In this document: piece by piece, positions 24,681-33,515 of the stretch
Layout: each line of letters begins with the position of its first letter
Position numbering within the stretch: position 1 is the stretch's first letter
NCBI GenBank assembly: GCA_033722075.1
Contig: JAWVZU010000001.1
Coordinates: 1-64,000, forward strand
Source of the DNA: JAWVZU01 sp033722075
GTDB taxonomy: Bacteria > Pseudomonadota > Gammaproteobacteria > Xanthomonadales > SZUA-38
Reading direction: 5' to 3'
DNA: 64,000 nucleotides
Translations under genes and position numbers: made by a program
Notes under the pieces: model-generated
Told to the model about the DNA's origin: nothing
What the model saw: the letters and a program-made list of their open reading frames with translations, nothing else
Database searches by the model: none

Positions 24681-26711
24681 CTAGTTGAAGGTCGGCGATC
24701 CGGCTTCCGTCGCCGCTTTCACGCGCCGGATCAGCTGCTGAAAATCCACCTCGCGGGAATACCCGATCACGTCGATCCGCGGGATACCCGAGCCTTCGAC
24801 GATGTAATAGCCCCCATCGGGCGCCGGGCGAACACCGGCCATGGAGCACACATTGTTGCGCAACCGGCAGGCGATCCCCAGCCGCTCGTAGCCGAAATCC
24901 TCGAAAAAGCGCAGAAAGGTGGAGGACAGCACCGCCGTCGGACCGCCACCGATCGACGTCAGGTTGTCGACTGCGCGCTGGCTGATGCGGTGGGTGGAGC
25001 GGTCGTTTTCGGGCGTCTTGAGCGTCATGTCGAAGGCCACCGGCTGCCAGTCCAGCAGACGCAGGTTGCGCAGACCGCCCTCGACCCGCCCACGGATTTC
25101 ACCGAAGGAAAATGCACCGGTCATCTGCCGCAGATCCAGGTTGGTCAGGATCAGGTCGCCGGCCAGCGTGGGCAGCACGCCGAAGAGTCGTTCCAGGCGG
25201 AGTTTTTCGAAGCGTACGGTGCCGTCGAAGACAGCAAGCTCAATCGCACCGCCGACCTCGACGATCTCGTCGCGCAGGCGGACCCGGGGAATCTCACCGG
25301 ACAGGGTCCCGTTCAACGGCGGCCATTCCAGCGCCTCGGTCACCGGGCGCAGAGAGATCGGCTCGATGTCGGCCTCGAAGTCCAGGGTCATTTCGGCGCT
25401 GCCGTAGTCACTGAAAGCCAACGTTCGGATCGTCGCAGCGCCATCGAAGATTCCCAGACGCAGCGGTTGCAGCAGCTGGAACTCGTTGGCGGCCAGGAAG
25501 AAGCGCGCTTCGCCCGGCGCGATTTCCACCTGATAGATACCGGCGCGATCCCAGGCGAGGGCCGAGTCCGCGGAATCGCCTTCGGCACTGTAGTCCACCA
25601 GGCCATCGAGTGCTTCGAAAGCAAAACGCCCAGCACTGTCACGCACGTCGACCGAGCGAATATCGAGTGTCGCGTGCGCCAGTTCGGCGTCGGCCAACTC
25701 CATGCGTCCCCGCACCTTGCCGGCCAGGTCGAACCGACCGAGGCCGAGGGCCTGCACCAGATTGGCCAGATAGCGATCGTACACCTCCGGGAAAAGCAGG
25801 TGATCGAGTTCGACGGTCCAACGACCGGCAGCCAGGGACGACAGGTTGCCTTCGCCGGATAGGGAAAGGGAGAGCAACTCGCCATCGGTCAGCTCGGCCG
25901 ACTCCACGGCCAGCACCTCCCCGGCCAGGTTGCCGGCCAGCTGGAGCCGGGGTCGGGCCTGGGCGAAATTCAGGTACAGGCTCCCGAAGAGTGCTTCCCC
26001 GCCGCTCGGCGCCAGGTCCACTTCGAAGGTGACAGCCTTGTCACCGATTTCACCGCTCGCCGAGAGGGTCAACCCCAGTTCGGCGCCGGCAACCGTCCCA
26101 TCCGCGTTGTCGAAGCCAAGACCGGTCAGGGTCATTTCTGCAGTTGCGCTCGTGGTTTCAGATGATTCGGGCCGACGGATCGTGCCGTGTCCGCTGAGAG
26201 TTCCGCCATGGAGCGAATAGCCGTCAAGCAGGGGCGCAGCGAGCGACTCTACGGCCAGGTCGGAAAGCGTGTAGTCACCGGACAGCCCATCCTCGTCCAG
26301 GCTCGCACTGAAACTGACCTCCCCGCCGAAGAGCCCGCTCTGTCCCGACAGGCTGAGACGCTCTTCCTCAAACTCGTAGGTCCATCGGACCGTACCCTCC
26401 GTAGCGCCCCACGAAGCGTTGAACCGCAGCGTTCCCTCGCATCCCACCCGTTCTTCATCGAGGCGAAAGCGGGTGCACGCAAGAACCGGCTCACCAAAAA
26501 CCCTTTCGCCTACTACGAGTTCCGCGGCGGTGGCCCGCGCACTGGTCGTTTCCGGGTTGAGGGACAGGTTGACTTCGACAGCCTTGCCGACGCCGGGCAG
26601 CTTCACCTCGGCTGCCGTGATCTCCAGAACACCACCGGCATGGACCGGTTGCAGTATAGTCGTCAGACCCAGCAACCAGGCGGCACCCGCCGACGGCAAT
26701 CGACATTTCAT
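24681..26711 (-). CDS. YdbH-like AsmA-family intermembrane protein
   Basis: 676 residues. It begins with an N-terminal signal/anchor (MKCRLPSAGAAWLLGLTTI...HA), followed by a long run of alternating beta strands without other motifs, as in AsmA-like beta-groove proteins. The conserved end includes QRAVDNLTSIGGG, then FLRFFEDFGYERLGIACRLR and GGYYIVEGSGIPRIDVIGYS, which I associate with YdbH-type proteins. E. coli YdbH (about 880 residues) works with TamB and YhdP in moving phospholipids to the outer membrane. This one is shorter. The start is tied to the next gene: the two ATGs overlap on opposite strands. The family call rests on the C-terminus and on the DUF1318 partner downstream. Confidence 0.68.
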   Translation of the reverse strand: MKCRLPSAGAAWLLGLTTILQPVHAGGVLEITAAEVKLPGVGKAVEVNLSLNPETTSARATAAELVVGERVFGEPVLACTRFRLDEERVGCEGTLRFNASWGATEGTVRWTYEFEEERLSLSGQSGLFGGEVSFSASLDEDGLSGDYTLSDLAVESLAAPLLDGYSLHGGTLSGHGTIRRPESSETTSATAEMTLTGLGFDNADGTVAGAELGLTLSASGEIGDKAVTFEVDLAPSGGEALFGSLYLNFAQARPRLQLAGNLAGEVLAVESAELTDGELLSLSLSGEGNLSSLAAGRWTVELDHLLFPEVYDRYLANLVQALGLGRFDLAGKVRGRMELADAELAHATLDIRSVDVRDSAGRFAFEALDGLVDYSAEGDSADSALAWDRAGIYQVEIAPGEARFFLAANEFQLLQPLRLGIFDGAATIRTLAFSDYGSAEMTLDFEADIEPISLRPVTEALEWPPLNGTLSGEIPRVRLRDEIVEVGGAIELAVFDGTVRFEKLRLERLFGVLPTLAGDLILTNLDLRQMTGAFSFGEIRGRVEGGLRNLRLLDWQPVAFDMTLKTPENDRSTHRISQRAVDNLTSIGGGPTAVLSSTFLRFFEDFGYERLGIACRLRNNVCSMAGVRPAPDGGYYIVEGSGIPRIDVIGYSREVDFQQLIRRVKAATEAGSPTFN

Positions 26712-27432
26712 GGCCTACCGCATCCTCATTGCCGACGACAACCGGATCAACCGCGAATTCCTTGTTGGAGTACTGGCCGGCGAAGAGTATCAGATCGAGC
26801 AGGCGATGGAGGGCAGCGCGGCGATCGAGCTCTGCCGCAGGAACCGCTTCGACCTGGTGCTCATGGACATCCGGATGCCCGGTGTCGATGGCATCGAGGC
26901 CACCCGGGCGATCCGCAGCCTGCCCGGACTGCAGGATCTGCCGATCGTCGCCTTGACTGCCGACGTCGCGCTTCAGCGGGATGCCATCAAAGACGAAGCC
27001 TTCGCAGCCACGCTGGTAAAACCCGTCTCCCGTCGCGAACTCCTCGAGACGCTCAACCGGCTCCTCGGCGCCACGCCTGCCGGAATCGAACTCCAGGAGA
27101 ACCCGATCGCCATGGACGCCGCCCTGGCCGCCGCCGGCGGAAACAGGGAACTGGTGGGCCGACTGACCGCCATGCTGAGAAAAGAGTTGGACGATTTCGA
27201 ACCTAAAATCTCCGCTGCGATCGATCGCGCGGATTGGCCGGCCGCCCGCGAACTGGTGCACAAATTGCGTGCGTCCGCGGGCTATTGCGGCGCCCGACCT
27301 CTCGCCACCGCCGCCGGGACGCTGGAGGAAGCTCTCGACAAGGGCGAAGGGGGGACGATCCGCGACCTCCAGGCACGATTGAAACGCGAGATGGCAATCC
27401 TGCGCACCCATCTCGACGAATCCACGGGCTGA
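26710..27432 (+). CDS. REC-HPt phosphorelay protein without kinase
   Basis: 240 residues. The receiver domain (1-118) has the acidic pair DDN, phospho-acceptor Asp53 in LVLMDIRMPG and the conserved Lys in LVKPVS. A histidine phosphotransfer domain (about 135-238) follows, with His184 in LVHKLRASAGYCGA. That segment closely resembles the HPt domain of BarA/GacS-type hybrid kinases. There is no kinase, HAMP or DNA-binding output domain. It should shuttle phosphate between a separate hybrid kinase and a response regulator. The gene is divergent from the YdbH-like gene with overlapping start codons, and the EamA gene follows after 6 nt. Confidence 0.88.
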   Translation: MAYRILIADDNRINREFLVGVLAGEEYQIEQAMEGSAAIELCRRNRFDLVLMDIRMPGVDGIEATRAIRSLPGLQDLPIVALTADVALQRDAIKDEAFAATLVKPVSRRELLETLNRLLGATPAGIELQENPIAMDAALAAAGGNRELVGRLTAMLRKELDDFEPKISAAIDRADWPAARELVHKLRASAGYCGARPLATAAGTLEEALDKGEGGTIRDLQARLKREMAILRTHLDESTG

Positions 27433-27438
27433 TCCAGC

Positions 27439-28320
27439 ATGGGCTTGGGTGAGTGGCTGTCGCTGGGCAGCGCCGTGGTCTGGGCGATCGCCGTGGTCAT
27501 GTTCAAGCGCAGCGGCGAGACCTTCTCTCCGACCGCGCTGAACCTGCTGAAGAACATCATCGCGGCCGTCTTGCTGGCTGCGACCCTGCCCATCGTCTAC
27601 GGCCTGACGTTTCCGACATTTTCGGCAACCGAATGGTGGATCATGGTGGCCAGCGGCCTGCTCGGCATCGCCGCAGCCGACAATCTGTATTTTGCCGCCC
27701 TGCGGAGATTGGGTGCGAGCCGGACCGGCATCGCGAGCAGCCTGTTCAGCCCGTCGGTCATCGTCCTGTCCTACTTTCTTCTCGGCGAGCGTCTCGTGGC
27801 CCAGCAGATCGCCGGTTTTCTGCTGGTGGTCGCCGCGGTGATCCTGGTGAGCTACCGCAAGGATCGAAAGGACATCGCTGCCGAGGAACTGCGCCAGGGT
27901 ACGCTGCTGGCGGTCACCGCCGTATTCCTGATGGCGCTCGGGATCGTGATCGTCAAACCGGTCCTGGAGTTGCATCCCTTCCTCTGGATCGTCGAGATCC
28001 GGGTCGTGGTCGGGATCATCGGCATCGTCCTGGTCGGCTATGCGCGGGATCGACTGCACGGTCTCCGCCTGCAGCTGCGACTGAAGCACAACTGGTGGCT
28101 TGCCGGCGGCGCCAGCTTCTTCGGCAGCTACCTGGCCATGATCCTGTGGCTTGGCGGCTACAAGTACACCCAGGCATCGGTCGCTTCCGTACTCAACGAA
28201 ACCGCCGCGATCTTCATCGTTGTCCTGGCCTGGATCTTCCTCGGCGAGTCGCTGAACGCACGCAAGACCTGCGGCGTCCTGCTGAGCTTTGCCGGCGTCC
28301 TGCTGATGGTCAGCGCCTGA
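27439..28320 (+). CDS. EamA/DMT family transporter
   Basis: 293 residues with ten hydrophobic helices arranged as two EamA repeats (about 3-135 and 150-290). The second repeat ends EAxxA-like as LNETAAIFIVVLAWIFLGES, a strong EamA signature. DMT permeases export or exchange small metabolites across the inner membrane. The substrate cannot be read from the sequence. It is probably co-transcribed with the REC-HPt gene 6 nt upstream. Its 3' end overlaps the convergent epimerase gene by 11 nt. Confidence 0.9.
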   Translation: MGLGEWLSLGSAVVWAIAVVMFKRSGETFSPTALNLLKNIIAAVLLAATLPIVYGLTFPTFSATEWWIMVASGLLGIAAADNLYFAALRRLGASRTGIASSLFSPSVIVLSYFLLGERLVAQQIAGFLLVVAAVILVSYRKDRKDIAAEELRQGTLLAVTAVFLMALGIVIVKPVLELHPFLWIVEIRVVVGIIGIVLVGYARDRLHGLRLQLRLKHNWWLAGGASFFGSYLAMILWLGGYKYTQASVASVLNETAAIFIVVLAWIFLGESLNARKTCGVLLSFAGVLLMVSA

Positions 28321-29302
28321 TGTAGCCGCTTTTCACAAACCACTCGAAGGTCCGAGCAAGTATTTGCTCGAGGCCGAGCGCCGCTTCGAAACCCAACTCG
28401 TCCCTGGCCTTGGCCCCGGAAAGGTGCTGCCCCCCGGCCATGACCGCGAGGGCCGTGTCGTCGAGCTTGGGCGGCCTGCCCCCGAGCTTGTGGCGAAGGG
28501 CCTGGAAACGAGCCAGCCAGCGAGCGACCGGCAAGGGGACTTTCCGCGGCGGCGGGATTTCCGCAAGCCGTGCGACGGCGGCAACGACCCGGCTCATGGT
28601 GGTGTTCTCGCCGGTCAGAAGATAGCGCTCACCCACGCGGCCCCGCGCCAGCACGGCTAGCAGACCGCGCCCCGCATCACCCGCGTAAATCACGTTGCGG
28701 CTGCCGTCCACATAGGCGGGAATCGTCCGGTTGGCCACTTCCGTGATGATCCGCCCCGTTGTCGGGCCGAAGTCGTATTCGCCGAAGGTCATCGCCGGGA
28801 TCCCGATCATGACCGGCAGGCCGTCCGCCGCTGCTTCCCGCGCCAGGCGGTCCATGATCCACTTGGCCTGGATGTAACCATTGCGCTGTGGCGGCGGACC
28901 GTCGCCCCAATCACTGTCTTCGCGGCCTAGGGACCCATCGGCTGGCCGGCGCAGGACGATCGAGCCGCCGACATACACGATGCGCCCGACCCGGGCCTTT
29001 GCACAGGCTTCGAGAAAGCCCGTCATCTCCTTTCTGGCCCGATCACGATGCGTCGACCAGGGCGCGGCATCGCGTGGATAGTAGGCGGCGGCGTGAACCA
29101 CCGCATCGGCACCGGACAACGCTTCGACCAGCGAAGCCGGATCATCCAGATCACCGACAGCCGCTTCGAATTCGAGATCGGCGATCCGGTCCAGCTTCGA
29201 ACCGGCCCGATGGACGACCCGCAAATCATGCCCTTCACCGAGCGCAGCCAGGACGACGTGGTGTCCCAACATGCCCGTTGCGCCAATAACCGCGAGTCTC
29301 AT
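28310..29302 (-). CDS. NAD-dependent epimerase/dehydratase family protein
   Basis: 330 residues from the ATG at 29302 (MRLAVIGATGMLGHH). The nucleotide-binding GxxGxxG motif is at residues 7-13. DLDDPASLVEALSGADAVVHAAAYYP is the adenine-binding and beta-4 region. The active-site Tyr-x3-Lys is present as YIQAK. It is an extended SDR of the dihydroflavonol reductase / 3-beta-HSD type. The substrate is unknown. It lies 8 nt downstream of the diguanylate cyclase gene. Confidence 0.85.
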   Translation of the reverse strand: MRLAVIGATGMLGHHVVLAALGEGHDLRVVHRAGSKLDRIADLEFEAAVGDLDDPASLVEALSGADAVVHAAAYYPRDAAPWSTHRDRARKEMTGFLEACAKARVGRIVYVGGSIVLRRPADGSLGREDSDWGDGPPPQRNGYIQAKWIMDRLAREAAADGLPVMIGIPAMTFGEYDFGPTTGRIITEVANRTIPAYVDGSRNVIYAGDAGRGLLAVLARGRVGERYLLTGENTTMSRVVAAVARLAEIPPPRKVPLPVARWLARFQALRHKLGGRPPKLDDTALAVMAGGQHLSGAKARDELGFEAALGLEQILARTFEWFVKSGYIRR

Positions 29303-29310
29303 GCGTCTCC

Positions 29311-30438
29311 CTATTTCTTGCTGACCACGACCTTGTTCCGCCCACCCCGCTTGGCACTGTAGAGCGCCTTGTCGGCCGCTTCGATCACCGCATCCGGCGG
29401 CTGCCCACTGCTGTTGTCGGCCAGACCGATGCTGACGGTCACGTTGAGGCTGGGGACTTTTTCCCGGTACCGGTCCTTCTTGAGGGGTTTGTGATCGGGC
29501 CGGATCGGGGCGCGGAAGGCCATGGGCGGCACTTCCACGGCCGCCCGGACCTCCTCGCACACATCAGCCGCGTTGCGGGTTCTTTCAGCGCCGAGAAACA
29601 ACAGGCAGAACTCCTCGCCGCCATAGCGGAATGCCTTGAACCGTCCGACTCGCCTGACGCGCGATGCCACCATGCGCAGCACCTGGTCTCCGAAATCGTG
29701 TCCGAAGCGATCGTTGATCCGCTTGAAATGGTCGATGTCCAGCATCGCAATGGCGAATTGGCGCGGCATGGAAGACAGGGTCAGATCCAGGGAGCGTCGA
29801 TTTGGCAGTCCCGTCAGGGCATCGACGAACGCCATCCGGTGAGTGGTATAGATCACGCCCAGAAAGAGCACCCCGGCGGCCCCCGCGACGACTACGGTCA
29901 GCATGCTCGGCCGCATGACGCCGACCAGCAGCACGGTGGCCATCAGGGACATCGCCAGCTCGGTCGACCGATCCGACATCTGCCAGCGCAGGAAGAAGGA
30001 GATCGATGCCAGAACCGTCACCAGGGGTTCGACCGGAATGATCCAGCTCGCGAACCGCTCCGGGACCCAGCGCTGGAGAAGGGTATTGATGCCGGCTGCC
30101 CCGTCCCAGACGCCGGGTTCGAACCACAGGGGCAAAACCAGCTCCAGGGTCAGCAGAAAAACGACCGCCGCCGTCACCAGCGAAGGCAGACGGGCCATCG
30201 GCAACCAGGAGAGCAGCAACAGGTTCCAGGGCAACCAGGCCAACGCGGTTGCGCCGAGATCGTGGCTGAGCGGCCAACCAGCGGCCTTCGCCACCTCCCG
30301 CGCCGCCAGGCCGGCCACCAGGAAGATCAGCCAGATGAAGCCGTAGGCTGCCCGGAACCGCTTGAACCACGCAGCGTAAATCAGGCCGAAGGCAAGAAAG
30401 AACAGGAGTCCCAAGCCATTTTCCAGCCCGATACTCAC
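29311..30438 (-). CDS. membrane-bound diguanylate cyclase (GGDEF)
   Basis: 375 residues. About six or seven membrane helices fill residues 5-200 with no recognisable sensor family. The GGDEF domain then starts at DALTGLPNRRSLD. The active site is RYGGEEF near residue 275, a functional variant, and DIDHFKRINDRFGHDFGDQ carries the metal and substrate residues. A basic insertion (about 315-330, RPDHKPLKKDRYREK) precedes the last strands, where VTVSIGLA and DKALYSAKRGGRN are intact. It should make c-di-GMP at the inner membrane. The start is GTG 30438. No inhibitory RxxD is obvious. Confidence 0.9.
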   Translation of the reverse strand: MSIGLENGLGLLFFLAFGLIYAAWFKRFRAAYGFIWLIFLVAGLAAREVAKAAGWPLSHDLGATALAWLPWNLLLLSWLPMARLPSLVTAAVVFLLTLELVLPLWFEPGVWDGAAGINTLLQRWVPERFASWIIPVEPLVTVLASISFFLRWQMSDRSTELAMSLMATVLLVGVMRPSMLTVVVAGAAGVLFLGVIYTTHRMAFVDALTGLPNRRSLDLTLSSMPRQFAIAMLDIDHFKRINDRFGHDFGDQVLRMVASRVRRVGRFKAFRYGGEEFCLLFLGAERTRNAADVCEEVRAAVEVPPMAFRAPIRPDHKPLKKDRYREKVPSLNVTVSIGLADNSSGQPPDAVIEAADKALYSAKRGGRNKVVVSKK

Positions 30439-30591
30439 GCTGTCGCACTCTCCCCAGCTGGCCCCAGGTCGCTATTGTGGCAATTTTCCTGCTGAAATTC
30501 CCGCCGGTTCCGGGCCCCGGACTGCCAAACGCATCACAGTTGCCGTATTCATTCCCGGGTAGTCTGACAGGTGCATGTGGGGAGCAGAGCT

Positions 30592-30620
30592 GCCGGGTCG
30601 TTCGCGGCCCGGCCTTTTTT
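30592..30620 (+). terminator. strong intrinsic terminator with UUCG loop
   Basis: A 9-bp stem (30592-30600 with 30605-30613, one G-U pair) is closed by a TTCG tetraloop and followed by CTTTTTT. Both neighbouring genes are on the minus strand, so on the plus strand no annotated gene feeds this terminator. It could end a small RNA transcribed from within 30440-30590, or antisense transcription out of the GGDEF gene. On the minus strand the flank 3' of the stem is not T-rich. I see no other feature in 30439-30648. Confidence 0.75.
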
Positions 30621-30648
30621 ATCTTTCCCTTGACGCGTCAGTCGAAAG

Positions 30649-32049
30649 TCAACGAGCAATCTGATAGCAGGGCTCGTAGACGCTACCGGGCAGCTTCATG
30701 CGCTGCTGCTGCACGAACGAAGCCAGTAGCTGGTCGAGTTTGGAGAGCAACTCCGGATCGCCGTGGATGCGGTACTTCCCATGCTTGGCGATCGCTTCCA
30801 TCCCCTCGTCTTTCACGTTTCCCGCCACGATCCCCGAAAACGCGCGCCGCAGGTCCGCGGCCAGATCGTGGGCATCCGCCTCATGGGTGAGATCGAGCGC
30901 CGCCATGTTCTCATGGGTTGGCCGAAACGGGATCTGGAAAGCATGTCTGACATGGAGACCCCAGTTGAAGAAGAACGCGTCTTTCGTCTCGATACGGTAG
31001 CGCTTGACCTCCTCGACTCCGCTCGCCAGGGACTGGGCAACGGCCTCCGGATCACCGACGATGATCTGATAGCGAGACTGGGCCTCCTCCCCGAGAGTCG
31101 CGCCGATGAATTCATCGATCCGGGAAAAGTAATCGGCGCTTTCCTTCGGTGCGGTGAAGATCAGCGGCACCGGCACATCCCGATTGGCGGGATCGAGCAG
31201 GATGCCGAGCAGGTACAGGATTTCCTCCGCCGTCCCCACACCGCCGGGAAAGACGATGACTCCGTGGGCAATCCGGACGAACGCCTCGAGACGTTTTTCG
31301 ATGTCCGGCATGATGACCAGCTGGTTGACGATCGGATTGGGCGACTCGGCAGCAATGATGCCGGGCTCTGAAACGCCGATATAGCGGCCTTGCCAGCGAC
31401 GCTGCTTGTAGTGGGCAATCGTCGCACCTTTCATCGGTCCCTTCATCGCGCCGGGCCCGCACCCGGTGCAGATATCGAGACCGCGCAGGCCAAGCTGGTA
31501 GCCCACGTCCTTGGTGTAGTCGTACTCGCTGCGGGCAATCGAATGGCCACCCCAGCAGACGATCAGATTGGGGTCTATCCCGGTCTGGAGGATTCCCGCG
31601 TGGCGCAGAATCGAGAAGACCGCATCGGTGATCCCGGCGGGATCGTCGAGTGCGAACTTGCCTTCCCGAATCTGGGTACTGACATAGACGACATCCCGCA
31701 GTACGGCGAAGAGCAGTTCGCGGATTCCCTCGATCAGTTTGCCGTCGACGAACGCCGATGCCGGCGCATTGACCAGCTCCAGCTTGATGCCGCGGTCCTG
31801 CTGAACCACGCGAACGTCGAAATCCGAATGCTGTGCGAGCATGGCATGCGGGTCATCCTGCAGGGCGCCGGAGTTGACGACCGCAAGACAGCAACGGCGA
31901 AACAGGTCGTACAGGCCGCCGTGACCGGATTCCTTCAGCCGCGCGACCTCCTGCTGCGACAGGACGTCCATGCCTTCCGTGGGGACGATGCGTGCCACCT
32001 TGGGCGCCGACGTATTCTTACCGACCTTGTTCAACATTCCATTGCTCAT
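30649..32049 (-). CDS. ppnN: nucleotide 5'-monophosphate nucleosidase PpnN (YgdH, LOG family)
   Basis: 466 residues, matching E. coli PpnN (about 454). The Rossmann-like LOG core shows GGVGTAEEILYLLGI, the PGGxGTxxE signature of nucleotide-cleaving LOG proteins. CTGCGPGAMKGPMKGATIAHYKQ precedes it. N- and C-terminal extensions typical of PpnN are present (VPTEGMDVLSQQEVARL at the start). The enzyme hydrolyses purine and pyrimidine monophosphates to base plus ribose-5-phosphate, and (p)ppGpp regulates it in E. coli. The start ATG abuts the stop of the FimV-like gene upstream. Confidence 0.93.
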   Translation of the reverse strand: MSNGMLNKVGKNTSAPKVARIVPTEGMDVLSQQEVARLKESGHGGLYDLFRRCCLAVVNSGALQDDPHAMLAQHSDFDVRVVQQDRGIKLELVNAPASAFVDGKLIEGIRELLFAVLRDVVYVSTQIREGKFALDDPAGITDAVFSILRHAGILQTGIDPNLIVCWGGHSIARSEYDYTKDVGYQLGLRGLDICTGCGPGAMKGPMKGATIAHYKQRRWQGRYIGVSEPGIIAAESPNPIVNQLVIMPDIEKRLEAFVRIAHGVIVFPGGVGTAEEILYLLGILLDPANRDVPVPLIFTAPKESADYFSRIDEFIGATLGEEAQSRYQIIVGDPEAVAQSLASGVEEVKRYRIETKDAFFFNWGLHVRHAFQIPFRPTHENMAALDLTHEADAHDLAADLRRAFSGIVAGNVKDEGMEAIAKHGKYRIHGDPELLSKLDQLLASFVQQQRMKLPGSVYEPCYQIAR

Positions 32050-33363
32050 TCACAGTCCATCTGGCAGAAACGTGTCCTGCCGTCTTCCCGCCGCCCGCCT
32101 GCGCGCCCGGGCAAGGCGCCGATTTCTGGCGCGCACGAAAAACGTGACCGCGACGGCGATGAGGGCAATCGCCCCCAGCAGATAGGGCAGCCATGCCCGG
32201 TCCTGCGACTCTGCCTGCGGTGGCTGATCGACCGGCGCATCCAGCCCCGGCCTCAGATCCGGCTCCGCCTGCGAGGCGGTGTCCGCCGGGGTGATTCCCG
32301 GCTCGGCGGCGGCCCGGGCCTGATCCGCCGCCTCTGCCTCGCGCAGTTCCATCAAGCGCTGCAGGTCGCCGATGCGCTGCTCCAGCGTCGCTATGCGCTC
32401 TCTGAGATTTTCGTTTTGCTGCCGATAGGTTTCAATCTCGGTCCGCGCATAGGCGAGGTCCCGGTCGACCGTCTCCTGCTGCGCCGCGAGGGTCAGCGCA
32501 TCGGCATCCAGCCAGTCCGCAAGGGATTGGGCGATCTCTTCCGGCCCCGGGGGCGCCCGGAGCCTCACCCTGTCAGCTTCGCTCGCCCGCCCTGGAGCGG
32601 TGATCGGTTTTTCCACCGGCGGTGGAATCTCCGGCAACCTGGCCAGGTCGTTCTCGTTCCGCGCAAGCTGCTGCGGCACGGTCATCGTGACGCCTGCGAG
32701 CAGCCGATTCCGGTTGCCGTTCACAAATGCATCCGGGTTGGCATTGAACAGAAGGTCAGCCACCTCATCGAGGGACCGCTCACCGGTATAACGCCGGGAA
32801 ATCCCGTACAGCGTGTCACCGCGACGGACCCGATAGCTGGTTCCCGTCGGCTCCTCGGCCGCGGGTGCGGGCGTCTCTTCGACGGGGGCCGGAAGGGTCG
32901 GCATTACATCCGTGCGGGCGGGACGCCGCGCAACCGGGGGTTCAGGCTCGACCTGGGGCTCCTGTTCGGGCATCTCGATCGCGCTCGGGAAATCCAGCAG
33001 GACCGGATAGTGCCGGCTCTGAACACCGCCCGGCTCTGCCATCACGACCACCAGATCGAGCACCAGGTCCTCGATCGGCAAGCGGCTGCTCATCGCCACC
33101 CGCCAGACGCCCTGCTCCAAACGCGGCTCCGCAAGAATGATCCAGTCGGCGGCCGCCGGTCGCGGCAACTGCAGCCGTCCATAGTCCGTCGCATCGCCGA
33201 TGCCGAAGGTGTGATCCCGCAGATCCTCGCCGGGTTCACGACTGACGACCAGGTCAGCAGCAAAAGTTTCACCAAGATAGGAGCGGACATCCAGATCTCC
33301 CAGCCGGGCGGCGCTGCCCAAGGCTGGAAGCAGGAGGACGAGGCTGAGGAAAATGCTACGCAA
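32050..33363 (-). CDS. FimV-like LysM membrane protein (copy A)
   Basis: 437 residues from TTG 33363 (RSIFLSLVLLLPALGSA signal). Upstream in-frame starts would bury the signal. The order is: FimV-type N-terminal domain (about 20-150, ending SRHYPVLLDF), proline-rich linker, LysM (YRVRRGDTLYGISRRY and NRNRLLAGVTMTVP), coiled coil (about 315-360, ARTEIETYRQQNENLRE), single membrane helix (about 397-415) and a short basic tail. Classic FimV also has a long cytoplasmic TPR region, which is absent. FimV proteins organise the pole and type IV pili. This truncated form may act in peptidoglycan-anchored assembly. Copy B lies head-to-head. Confidence 0.8.
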   Translation of the reverse strand: MRSIFLSLVLLLPALGSAARLGDLDVRSYLGETFAADLVVSREPGEDLRDHTFGIGDATDYGRLQLPRPAAADWIILAEPRLEQGVWRVAMSSRLPIEDLVLDLVVVMAEPGGVQSRHYPVLLDFPSAIEMPEQEPQVEPEPPVARRPARTDVMPTLPAPVEETPAPAAEEPTGTSYRVRRGDTLYGISRRYTGERSLDEVADLLFNANPDAFVNGNRNRLLAGVTMTVPQQLARNENDLARLPEIPPPVEKPITAPGRASEADRVRLRAPPGPEEIAQSLADWLDADALTLAAQQETVDRDLAYARTEIETYRQQNENLRERIATLEQRIGDLQRLMELREAEAADQARAAAEPGITPADTASQAEPDLRPGLDAPVDQPPQAESQDRAWLPYLLGAIALIAVAVTFFVRARNRRLARARRRAAGRRQDTFLPDGL

Positions 33364-33449
33364 GATAATGGAAATCGGGGTATTGAGGACTCGCGAAGTG
33401 TACCTTAACCCGGACATTGCACAAGTTGCGCTTGCCCATCGGCGCAATG

Positions 33450-33491
33450 CCTGCATGCAGGTCCAAAACAGAATAGAATTAGCTATAAAAT
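33450..33491. promoter_or_regulatory. palindrome and -10 region between the FimV-like pair
   Basis: CCTGCATGCAGG (33450-33461) is a perfect 12-bp palindrome near the middle of the 152-nt divergent region. TATAAA (33484-33489) fits a -10 box for the plus-strand copy B, although no convincing -35 is visible. A shared regulator binding the palindrome is possible but unproven. Confidence 0.3.
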
Positions 33492-33515
33492 ACCTGGAAC
33501 GGGGGACGGTTCAGG

